Source: GCA-2683135 sp964507445 (GTDB taxonomy: Bacteria; Planctomycetota; GCA-002687715). Taken from it: 64,000 nt of DNA. A program made the translations under genes and the position numbers. The notes under the pieces were generated by a model. That model was not told the origin of the DNA and made no database searches. It was given only the letters and a program-made list of their open reading frames with translations. Below are positions 9,910 through 17,968 of this stretch, in pieces. The stretch covers positions 128,091 to 192,090 of the forward strand of contig CAZDQF010000009.1 of the NCBI GenBank assembly GCA_964507445.1, in the 5' to 3' direction. Within the stretch, counting starts at the first letter, position 1, and the number at the start of each line of letters is the position of its first letter.

Positions 9910-11384
9910 GGACTGTCCCTCTTGGTCTTTCTCAAGGACCCGAAGTAGGTCCTCAGGAGATCCTGCATCCAGGGCGCGAGCTCCGGCGTGGTGAGGTGCC
10001 CCGCCGGGGCGCCACGGGGTGACCGCGGGCGCGCCGCGTCGGCGGCGATCTCCTCCTCCTGCGGTTCGACTCGTTCCTGGGTGATCTTGGTCTTGCCGGG
10101 GTTGGGCCGGCCCTTGATGTGGTCGGGGATCGGGACCCCGAGCACCAGCGAGGCGACGCCTCGGGATTTCTTGCGTTCGCCGGGGCCGCCGCGACCGTTG
10201 GCGTCGGGGTTGGACATGTTGCCGAAGCCGATGCCCAGGTCGCGGTTGACCGGCGGCTTGCGGTCGCGCAAGGCGGGCTGTAGGCCGCCGCGGGCGTCCG
10301 AGTTGTCGAACTCGTCGTCCACCTCCTCGTCGTCCTCCAGGTCCTCCTCGTCATCCGAGGTCACCTGGTCCTTGCTCGACCACTGGCTCGCGGCGGGGCT
10401 CTTGTTGGACCCGCTGGCGGCGCCGCGGCCCGCGGTCTGCCCCGACTGCTCTTCCGGCTTGCGCTCCTTGTCCGCTTCCTGGGCCTTGTCGGGCCGCTTC
10501 TTGGGGTCGGACTTCTTCTTCGGCTTGGGCTTCTTGCCGGACTTGGAGGACTGTCCCTGGCTTGACGGCGTCCCTCGGGCTCGCCCCTTGCCAGAGGAGG
10601 ACGCGGCGTCCGCAGAGCGGCCGAGGCCGGTCTTGCCCTGGCTCTTCTTCACCTCCCGGGTCGGCGGCGCCGATTCCTTGCTGGGTCGGGCCGGGGCGCC
10701 CCCTTGCGGCGCCGGTGTGTCTTCCTTGACCTCGTCCTTGGGAGGCGTGGGATCGTCCGGGCGTGCAGGAGGCTTCTGGGTGTCCGGGTCGGCGTCGCCG
10801 CTGGCGACCACGACCGGCGCCCGGTCATCAACGTCGTCCGACGCAGCGGCGGACGTCACCGTGTACCCGAGGATGGCGACCAGGGTCACCGCGACGGCCA
10901 GCAGCAGACGTTCGCGGCGGCTCATGGACCAGGAGGACGGGTCCCCTTGCAGGGTCGCTTCGCGGGCCCGCTCCACGTGATCGCGGGCGTCCTGCAGCGC
11001 CAGGACCATGAAGGGCGTGGGGGAGGAGTTCCCCATGAACTCCTGCGCCGTGGTCAACCGGTCTTTCAACTCCAGCTGGCGGTCCACCTCCATGAGGGAC
11101 GGCCTGTGGGCCACGCGGTGCACGGAGGCCGCTGCGGCCCGGATGGGGATCCACAGCGCTCCGATGGCCAGCGGCCACCCGAGCGCTTGCATCAGGGTGA
11201 ACTGGACGCCGGCAGCTCGCGCGATCAAGAGGCCTAAGAGCAACGCGACGACCCCGTGGAGCGCCTCGTTGACGGCCCGCGCGGCGGCGCCCTGAGCGCG
11301 TCGACCGCGGATGACGTCAGCCCCCTTGCGGGCCACGGCCCGAAGCTCTGCGTCGAACTCGTTTCGGTCCATGGACGGGATCAA
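9906..11384 (-). CDS. Membrane protein with long charged, disordered tail (MoxR operon)
   Basis: I do not recognise a named family, although the layout resembles DUF4175-like proteins encoded in MoxR/Bat operons. The 492 residues hold two adjacent hydrophobic segments (about 42-75), a helical soluble stretch with ELKDRLTTAQEF (about 107), and a third transmembrane helix (LLLAVAVTLVAILGY, about 162). A roughly 180-residue low-complexity region then follows, rich in K, P, S and then D/E (a DDEEDLEDDEE run). The proposed start is a TTG at 11384 forming a TTGA overlap with the upstream stop. GAGGA lies 6 nt before it, whereas the ATG at 11372 is too far from that site. The disordered tail might be a binding platform, which is inference. 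Confidence 0.75.
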   Translation of the reverse strand: MIPSMDRNEFDAELRAVARKGADVIRGRRAQGAAARAVNEALHGVVALLLGLLIARAAGVQFTLMQALGWPLAIGALWIPIRAAAASVHRVAHRPSLMEVDRQLELKDRLTTAQEFMGNSSPTPFMVLALQDARDHVERAREATLQGDPSSWSMSRRERLLLAVAVTLVAILGYTVTSAAASDDVDDRAPVVVASGDADPDTQKPPARPDDPTPPKDEVKEDTPAPQGGAPARPSKESAPPTREVKKSQGKTGLGRSADAASSSGKGRARGTPSSQGQSSKSGKKPKPKKKSDPKKRPDKAQEADKERKPEEQSGQTAGRGAASGSNKSPAASQWSSKDQVTSDDEEDLEDDEEVDDEFDNSDARGGLQPALRDRKPPVNRDLGIGFGNMSNPDANGRGGPGERKKSRGVASLVLGVPIPDHIKGRPNPGKTKITQERVEPQEEEIAADAARPRSPRGAPAGHLTTPELAPWMQDLLRTYFGSLRKTKRDSP

Positions 11385-13726
11385 CGGTTGTCCTCCCGGG
11401 GCTCAGCGCCCTTGGGGTTGATCTGGGTCGCCTGCAGCACCTCGCGGGAGAAGAGGTCCCGGACGATGGCCACCAGGGTCACCTGTCGCGGGTCGATCCT
11501 GGTGGAGAGCCGCGAGCACGGCTTGCCGCCTCCCTGTTCGTACTCCGTCAGCCACTTCTCGTTGGCGGCGGTGATGTCGGCGAGGGACGCGTTGAAGGGC
11601 ACCGTCATCTTGCCGTCCTCGGGCAGGTACCTGACGCCGTCCAGCTTGCCGGTGAGCTGGGCTCGGGCCACCATGCGGTTCACCACCACCTGTGCCTTGC
11701 CCGGGTACAGCACGCCGCGCTCCGCCAGGACGATCTGCACGTAGAGACCGGGGGAGGCCGGCCCCTCGACGACCGCCTCTCCGGAGACGACGCCGTCCTT
11801 CACCTCGCCGGAGAGCCTGATTTTCCAGTCGGTCCCCTCCATCAAGGCGTCGGCCACCAATTGACGGTTGCGCTCGTAGAGCTGTTCCCCTTTTCTCCAG
11901 ACCTCGGCCCCGGGGCCCGTGTGCAGCCCGTTCACCTTGCAGTAGATGGGTCGCTCGTCTTCGTAGTAGCTGGCCATGTGGGCGGAGAGGGGGTTCATGA
12001 GCGCCGTCGGTTCCGGCTGTTCCACGTGGTAGACCAGCACCGCGCAGTGCTCCCGTTCGTAGTGGGAGAGCAGCCCTTCGCACGCCAGGGCGCCGCCGAT
12101 GGCGAAGCTGCGCCAACCTTCCCTGAGCCGACGCCCGAAGTGCCCGTTGGAGAAGAACTCCACCAGGGCGGTGCGGCCGGTGGTGTTGCCTTCGTCCGCT
12201 TCGAAGCGGGTGGGCGCGCCGAAGTTGTAGACCTTGCCCGCGATCATCTTGTCGATGAGGTCTACGGACAGGGGTTCGCCAGACATCTTCGTCTGCAGCC
12301 CCTCCAGGGCGGTCACCGCCATGGGGCCGCTCTCCGGCTGGATCACCGCCTGCACGTAGCGGGACATGGCTCGACGGTAGCGCTTCTCCTTCTCATAGAA
12401 GCGGCCCAGCAGCAGGTTGATCATGCCGTCTTCGGGCAGGCCGAAGGCGGCGGAGAGCAGGTGCTCCCACGCCTTCCGGGACTGGTCCGGCGACTCCAGC
12501 AGCAGCTCCCCCAGCTTGCTGTGGAGCTTGTGGATGGACTCTGGGTAACGGTCATCCCGGCCGCTCTTGACCCCGAGCTCTCCCGCCATGATGGCGACAT
12601 CCGCCCGTCGGGCTTCCAGCAGGGACTTCATGGTCGTGAGGGCCTCGGTGGTGCGCAGGTCCTTGATGCGGGTCTTGTCCATCCACTCGAGGGCGGCGGA
12701 GAACTCGGCGGCGGGGGCCTCCCGGTCGATCTGCAGATCCAGGAGCAGCTCCGCGCACTCGCGGGAGAGGCGGGCTCCCGGGTGCTGCTTCAGCCAGCCC
12801 AGCAGCGGCTCCGGCTCCTCCTCGAGACGGGCGCGGAAGAACGCCAGGTCCTCGGTGGGGAAGGACGGGTCCTTGGTGGGGGTCACCTTGACCCACTTGT
12901 TGACCCGGTCGATCTCGATCCTCACGGACTCCAGCATGCCGATGCCCAGAGTGCCCAGGGCGCGATCCGGGTGGACCTGCACCAGCTCTTCCGGCCGCAT
13001 GGCCACGAACTGATGGAGGTCCAGGGTCTTGAGCTTCACCGAGCCGATGTCTCCGGCTGGACGGTCCATGTCGAAGCAGATGTCCTCATCCACGACGCTG
13101 TCGTAGCGGGACGTGCCGATGTTCATCTGGGCCAAGCTGCCGTCCGCCAGCCGGACCGGGACCCACACCAGGTCGTTGACCACCGTGCAGGCGGTGACCA
13201 CGTCGTCGGCTCCCTCGTTAGCGGGGGCGTCCTGGCGCGTTGCGGGCGGGCGCAGCAGCACCTGCCCGGCGTTCAGGTCGAAGGTCACGTGGTAGTTGCC
13301 CAGCACCTTGGAGCCGAGGGTCCCTACGCAGGCGTTCTCGCCCAGCTCCACGGAGTACAGCCGCGTGAACTCGTTCAGGAAGTCCTCGTCACCGTGCTCT
13401 CGGCCGTCGATCTGCAGGTTGAAGCCGGACAGGTGTACGGTCACTTTCTGGCCGCCGTCCTTGTCCACCCCCAGCGGGTCCGCCGCCCGGTTGTGCAGCT
13501 CCAGACCGCAGGGGCGATCGAAGTCGATGAGCAGGTTGGCTGGGATGCGCCGGAAGGGCGTAGACAGGTCGCAGCGCACCACCAGCCGGCCCGCGATCAC
13601 CTTCACGGGCATGCGGGCTTCCAGCCGTTCCCCCTCCTGGCACGGGGCGGCGTTCATGCATGTCAGCATCAGCAGCGCGGCGAGCAGACCGCTGCGAACC
13701 GCGGAGCTTCCGGGTCTCATGAGCAT
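11381..13726 (-). CDS. Secreted protein with two aspartyl-protease-like domains, TPR region and thioredoxin-like domain
   Basis: The 781 residues start with a signal peptide (LLAALLMLTCMNAAPCQ). Residues 40-170 and about 180-300 each look like a retropepsin-type half. The positions of the catalytic D-T-G are occupied by IDFDRP (68-73) and NIGTSRYD, so both look inactive. A helical repeat region (about 310-480) follows. A thioredoxin-like segment begins near TALVEFFSNGHFGRR, where the usual WCxxC has been lost. A final beta-rich domain closes the protein. It is the first gene of the MoxR operon and is coupled to the next through TTGA. A binding or scaffolding role is more likely than catalysis, which is inference. 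Confidence 0.75.
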   Translation of the reverse strand: MLMRPGSSAVRSGLLAALLMLTCMNAAPCQEGERLEARMPVKVIAGRLVVRCDLSTPFRRIPANLLIDFDRPCGLELHNRAADPLGVDKDGGQKVTVHLSGFNLQIDGREHGDEDFLNEFTRLYSVELGENACVGTLGSKVLGNYHVTFDLNAGQVLLRPPATRQDAPANEGADDVVTACTVVNDLVWVPVRLADGSLAQMNIGTSRYDSVVDEDICFDMDRPAGDIGSVKLKTLDLHQFVAMRPEELVQVHPDRALGTLGIGMLESVRIEIDRVNKWVKVTPTKDPSFPTEDLAFFRARLEEEPEPLLGWLKQHPGARLSRECAELLLDLQIDREAPAAEFSAALEWMDKTRIKDLRTTEALTTMKSLLEARRADVAIMAGELGVKSGRDDRYPESIHKLHSKLGELLLESPDQSRKAWEHLLSAAFGLPEDGMINLLLGRFYEKEKRYRRAMSRYVQAVIQPESGPMAVTALEGLQTKMSGEPLSVDLIDKMIAGKVYNFGAPTRFEADEGNTTGRTALVEFFSNGHFGRRLREGWRSFAIGGALACEGLLSHYEREHCAVLVYHVEQPEPTALMNPLSAHMASYYEDERPIYCKVNGLHTGPGAEVWRKGEQLYERNRQLVADALMEGTDWKIRLSGEVKDGVVSGEAVVEGPASPGLYVQIVLAERGVLYPGKAQVVVNRMVARAQLTGKLDGVRYLPEDGKMTVPFNASLADITAANEKWLTEYEQGGGKPCSRLSTRIDPRQVTLVAIVRDLFSREVLQATQINPKGAEPREDNR

Positions 13727-13870
13727 CTGGATCTCTGGTCGAGGGCGTAATGGAAGACGCAGCGGTCATGGTAACCGTTCGTCATTGGGAGCGGGTGCCC
13801 GGCGGAGCGTCCACGTGGTGGCGCCCCGCCGCGGCGGCGCTGGGCAGTCAGCGCGGGAGTCGAGCCTCGT

Positions 13871-15052
13871 TCACTCGCCTCGCGGCGTGCCTTCGATCTT
13901 GCCGAAGGCCCAGTTGTCGAGGGTCATCTTGACGTCGAAGTCGATGTTGTTCGGTACGCTCACGGCGACCGGGACCATGCCCTGGCCTCAGCAAGTGCCC
14001 GGGAAGTACGCCGTGGCGATCTCCCGACCCGTCTTCTTGTCCGTGAACGTGAACTTGGGCGACTTGCCCAGGGGAGAGAACTTCACGTACTGCTCGCCCT
14101 TGTCGCCGTAGTACCACACCGCGTCAGGGGAGAGGCCCACCTGGGCGCCGCGGCGCTGGTAATCGAACTCGGCCTTCACCGGGCCGCCCCAGCTGACCTC
14201 CCTCGGCTCGTCCGCCACCACCTTGATGGGCTTGCTGTCGCCGCGGACGAAGGCCATGCGGTTGGCGCCGAGGCCGAGCTCGCCGCTGTGCACCGCGTAC
14301 AGGCCCGAGGGCACGGGGATGGCGCCCTTGGCCCGAGCCAGCTCGAAGGAGTACTGGCCGTTCAGGCTCCTGACCACCGCGCCGAGAACCTTGGCCTTGG
14401 TGTTGACGTCGATATTGAGGGTGCCCTTGGCGCCGTCGAAGGGCTTGTAGGAGATCTTGGAGCCGTCGGCGGCCACGTCGATGTCGTAGAGCTTGCCGCC
14501 CACGCTCAGGGCCTTGGAGAGGAACGACGCTGTCTTGCTGCGTCCCACCACCATGGCGTCCTTGCCGTAGTCGGCGTAGCTGCCGTTGTTGTTCTGGTCG
14601 ATGATCTGGACGCGCACGCCGTCGATGGTCGTGGTGACCACGCCGCCGGCGGCGAATTGCCAGCCCGCCTGCTCCTTGAGGCGCACGGCGTAGCTGAACG
14701 CCCTGCCGTCGCTGGTCTTGCCCTTGAGGGTGACCCGGCCTTCTGTGCCCTCCACCTTCACGTCGAAGGTGCCGTCAGCGTCGGAGTCGATGACCAAGGC
14801 GGTCCCCTCCAGCCTGACGGGGAAGCTCTGGCCGAGGGTGCCTTCGAAGGCGAACCCCACACCCACGGGGCTGAAGCTCTCGGCGGGGAGCTTCAGCTTC
14901 CACTTGCGCAGGGTCCGGTACTCGAGTTCCTGGCTGACGGGCTCGGTGAGCGTCGCTTCGCCTGGTGCCGCGTCCTGCGCGACCCCGCCGCCGCTGATCA
15001 GCAAGGCGGTCAAGATCGTCAGGCACAAAGAGCTGTGGTAGCCAACTCGCAT
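13871..15052 (-). CDS. Secreted protein with in-frame TGA; candidate Cys-Sec selenoprotein
   Basis: Conventional calling would end this gene at the TGA at 13988-13990 (354 aa, last residues FPGTC). The same frame continues for 38 further codons to a TGA at 13871. Of these, 35 end in G or C, and they encode ordinary globular sequence (GQGMVPVAVSVPNN, then FDVKMTLDNWAFGKIEG). If the first TGA is read as selenocysteine, the protein is 393 aa with a vicinal Cys354-Sec355-Gly. The start (ATG at 15052) gives a signal peptide ending GGGVAQ. The body is beta-rich with a calcium-like DQNNNGSYADYG loop and an IDSDADGTFD loop. The family is not recognised. The alternatives are a recent nonsense mutation or a sequencing error. 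Confidence 0.7.
13952..13971 (-). promoter_or_regulatory. Candidate bacterial SECIS hairpin (minus strand)
   Basis: Reading the minus strand, 16 nt after the TGA at 13988-13990 comes CGGTCGC (13971-13965), a loop CGTGA (13964-13960), and GCG-T-ACCG (13959-13952). This forms 7 base pairs with one bulged T/U on the 3' side. The loop begins 23 nt after the TGA and has G as its second base. Bacterial SECIS elements are described as having a small apical loop with a conserved G in its first two positions about 16-37 nt after the UGA. Such hairpins also arise by chance in GC-rich DNA. Confidence 0.45.
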
Positions 15053-15236
15053 GGTGCTTGGTCTCCAGGTACGGAGGTTTGGCGGGACAGGCCCCGCGCT
15101 CCCCGTCGATTCTAACTGGGGATCAGACGACGGGCATATGCCCCCTGTTTCCTTGTTTTCGGCGGTTTTGCCTCGGAGATGGTAGATATTGCCCACCCGA
15201 TCAATCAGATGTCTTTTGCCTATCAGGAGTTGAGTC

Positions 15237-16475
15237 ATGGCCGCTGCCTTTGACCCCCAGTTCATGCCCATCGGCGTCCTGACCGCCGCCCTCCAGGAAC
15301 TGACCCCCCGTGAGGTCCGGGACCCCGATCCGGACAAGGCCGTGGAGGAGTGGTTGGAGTTCGCGCGGGACCTGGGGGCCGACGAGATCCAGCTGTCTTC
15401 GGCGCTGCACCCGACCGTCACGGACATCCCGGCGGAGGCCATGCTGGACCCCGTGGCCAACACCCTCGATCTGCGCGACCCCTTCGACGCGGATCGGGCC
15501 AAGCGCGTGGAGGCCGCGGTGGAGTCCACCGGCGTTCGTATCGCTGACCTCGCCTACTTCGACAACATGCTGCACCACGACCCGGCGATCCGTCAGACCA
15601 AGATCGACTTCATGCTGCGGATCTTCGACGCCGCCGCGATGCTGGGCGTGAAGGCCGTGTGCGGCTTCATCGGCAAGAACACGCAGCGGACGGTCCACCA
15701 GAACCTGCAGGACTTCGAGGACGTGTTCATTCCCCTGCTCAAGGAGGCCAAGGCCCGTGAGCTGGAGTACCGCGTCGAGCAGTGCCCCATGCCCGGCTGG
15801 ACCTGCGACGATTCGTTCCACAACAACATCGCGTACGCCCCGGGCCCCTGGATCGCCCTCCACCGGATCTGCGAGAAGCACGGCGTCGGTGACCAGTTCC
15901 GCATTCACTACGACCCGTCCCACGCGGTCCTCATGGGGCAGGACACCCGGTCCATCTTCCAGTACCTGAAGGATGAGGGGTATCCGTTCCTCGTCGCCGG
16001 CTTCCACGTCAAGGGTCAGGTCAGCGACGCGAAGGGGATCTCGGCCTGGGGGATGGGGGGCCAGACCATGGAGCGCGGCGACTGGGTCGATGACGCGGTC
16101 TCCGACAACCCCGCAGATCACCTGAACGCGTGGAAGAAGCAGGTGGCGACCTGCGAGCACGAGCTGCCGGGCACGGCCCGCCATGATCCGTTGGCCTACC
16201 TGCAGAACCGCACCGTGGACTGGCTGGATCATCAACTCGCGGCGCGGGAGCTGCTCGAACTGGACGTGAAGAGCTGCCCGCTCATCGTCGAGCACGAGTA
16301 CCCGCCGGCCCGCATCCAGGACAAGGAAAAGCTGCGGCCGATCCTCGAAGGCTCGGTCCACTTCACCCGCAAGATCGACGAGGCCGCCGCCTGCATGTAC
16401 GCCCTTCAGAACGAGGTGCTGCCGTCCCAGGACATCCCCGTGCAGGGCGTGGGGCGCGAGCCCTATCGCAGTTGA
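15237..16475 (+). CDS. TIM-barrel sugar isomerase/epimerase-like protein (AP-endonuclease 2 family)
   Basis: This 412-residue cytosolic protein has the pattern of xylose-isomerase-like TIM barrels. These include strands such as GADEIQLS, RIADLAYFDN, GVKAVCGFIG and LEYRVEQCP, a metal-binding-type stretch RIHYDPSHAVLMGQD (about 222-236), and a late VAGFHVKGQ. The family includes sugar-phosphate isomerases and hydroxypyruvate or inosose enzymes, so the substrate cannot be named. AGGAG lies 7 nt before the ATG. The next gene (sulfatase) starts inside its stop codon (TTGA), so the two are coupled. A role in breaking down a sulfated sugar is possible but is inference from that pairing. Confidence 0.8.
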   Translation: MAAAFDPQFMPIGVLTAALQELTPREVRDPDPDKAVEEWLEFARDLGADEIQLSSALHPTVTDIPAEAMLDPVANTLDLRDPFDADRAKRVEAAVESTGVRIADLAYFDNMLHHDPAIRQTKIDFMLRIFDAAAMLGVKAVCGFIGKNTQRTVHQNLQDFEDVFIPLLKEAKARELEYRVEQCPMPGWTCDDSFHNNIAYAPGPWIALHRICEKHGVGDQFRIHYDPSHAVLMGQDTRSIFQYLKDEGYPFLVAGFHVKGQVSDAKGISAWGMGGQTMERGDWVDDAVSDNPADHLNAWKKQVATCEHELPGTARHDPLAYLQNRTVDWLDHQLAARELLELDVKSCPLIVEHEYPPARIQDKEKLRPILEGSVHFTRKIDEAAACMYALQNEVLPSQDIPVQGVGREPYRS

Positions 16476-17866
16476 GACGCCCGCTGCGGTTCCTGCTGCT
16501 GTTGTTGGGGTTGTCGCCGCTGGCTGCATTCGCGCAGCCGGAGCGGCGGCTCCCGAACGTGGTGGTCATCCTGGTGGACGATCTGGGATATCGGGACCTG
16601 GGATGCCAGGGGTGCGAGGACTTCACCACCCCCCACATCGACGCCCTGGCCACGGCGGGGGTGCGCCTGACCAACGGCTACGTCTCCCACCCCTACTGCA
16701 GCCCGTCCCGCGCCGGAATCCTCACCGGCCGGTACCAGCAGCGCTTCGGTCACGAACACAACCTGCGCTACGACGAGGGCAACACGAAGAACGGCACCGC
16801 GGTGACCGAGACCATGCTGCCGTCGTTACTCGCCAGGGCGGGTTACGCCACGACCCACATCGGCAAGTGGCACGTCGGAGCGGGGGAGCCGTTCCGACCC
16901 CTGGCGCGAGGCTACGACGAGTTCTTCGGCTTCCTCGGCGGCGGGCACCACTACTTCAAGGCGGACGGCGAGGGGGAGTACCGCACGCCCTTGTGGCGCG
17001 GCGCCCAGGTCACCGCCACCCAGCCCACCTACCTCACGGATGACTTCACCGACGAAGCCCTGGCGTTCATGGAGCGTAACCGCGCCAAGCCGTTCTTCGT
17101 CATGCTCGCCTACAACGCCCCCCACTCACCGGACCACGTGCCGCCTCGTTACCTGGAGCCGGTGAAGTCCATCCCTCACAAGGCGCGCCGCCGCTACGCG
17201 GGCCTGGTGCGGGGCATCGACGAGGGCGTCGGCAGGATCACCGCCAGGCTGCGGGAACTGAAGCTGGAGCAGGACACCCTGGTGGTGTTCCTGAGCGACA
17301 ACGGCGGTCGCCGCGGGTCTTCCGACAACCGCCCCCTGCGCGGCAACAAGGGCTGGCTCCACGAAGGCGGCATCCGCGTTCCCTTCCTGTGGAAGTGGCC
17401 TCGCTCCCTACCCGCGGGCGTCACCTACGACGGGGTGGTGTCTTCCCTGGACGTGCTCCCGACAGCCCTGGCGGCGGCGGGGGTGCCTCTGCCCTCCAAT
17501 CTCGACGGGTTGGACGTCCGCGCCCACCTCCAGGGCAAGCGCGAAGGCTCTCCCCATCCCACCCTCCACTGGCGCGTCTGCGGCGGCGCCGGATACGCCG
17601 TCCGCCACGGCCCCTACAAGCTGGTCCACGACGTCTCCATGAAGGCCCCGGCCCTCTACGACCTCTCCAAGGACCCGGGGGAGAACAACGACCTCAGCGC
17701 CACCCACGAGAAGCGCCTGGACCAGCTTCGCCGTCGTCACCTCGAGTGGGCCAGGACCCTGCGCCCGCCCATCTGGACCGACGGCCACCGCAACAGCATC
17801 ACCATGGAGCGGCGCAAGGCCCGGGAGGTCGGCGCCCGTCAGTTCCCCATGCCGTGGGTGCGGTGA
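16472..17866 (+). CDS. Secreted type I sulfatase
   Basis: The start is a TTG overlapping the preceding stop (TTGA), giving a signal peptide that ends LAAFAQ. The alkaline-phosphatase-superfamily fold is clear: metal-binding VDDLGY (D36, D37), and HPYCSPSRAGILTGRY with Cys76 in the C-x-P-x-R motif that is converted to formylglycine. GKWHVG and SDNGGRRGSSDNRPLRGNKG follow downstream. At 464 residues it has the usual length for a single-domain sulfatase. It would hydrolyse sulfate esters, probably on a polysaccharide, outside the cytoplasm. The substrate class is not readable from sequence. An active formylglycine-generating enzyme is needed and none is seen in this window. Confidence 0.95.
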   Translation: MRRPLRFLLLLLGLSPLAAFAQPERRLPNVVVILVDDLGYRDLGCQGCEDFTTPHIDALATAGVRLTNGYVSHPYCSPSRAGILTGRYQQRFGHEHNLRYDEGNTKNGTAVTETMLPSLLARAGYATTHIGKWHVGAGEPFRPLARGYDEFFGFLGGGHHYFKADGEGEYRTPLWRGAQVTATQPTYLTDDFTDEALAFMERNRAKPFFVMLAYNAPHSPDHVPPRYLEPVKSIPHKARRRYAGLVRGIDEGVGRITARLRELKLEQDTLVVFLSDNGGRRGSSDNRPLRGNKGWLHEGGIRVPFLWKWPRSLPAGVTYDGVVSSLDVLPTALAAAGVPLPSNLDGLDVRAHLQGKREGSPHPTLHWRVCGGAGYAVRHGPYKLVHDVSMKAPALYDLSKDPGENNDLSATHEKRLDQLRRRHLEWARTLRPPIWTDGHRNSITMERRKAREVGARQFPMPWVR

Positions 17867-17968
17867 GGGACTGACCTATCATGGTGAGGCGTTCGTGCTC
17901 GTTGGCGGGCCGCCACTTCCGCCTAACGGTATCTTCTGGCAGAGCAACCTCCTGACGGTGACGATTCA

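Noticed and set aside
13972..13987. An alternative SECIS hairpin (GGCC-A-GGG around CATGGT) directly after the TGA at 13988
   Set aside because: It folds, but its loop lies only 8 nt after the TGA, closer than known bacterial SECIS elements. The downstream hairpin fits better.
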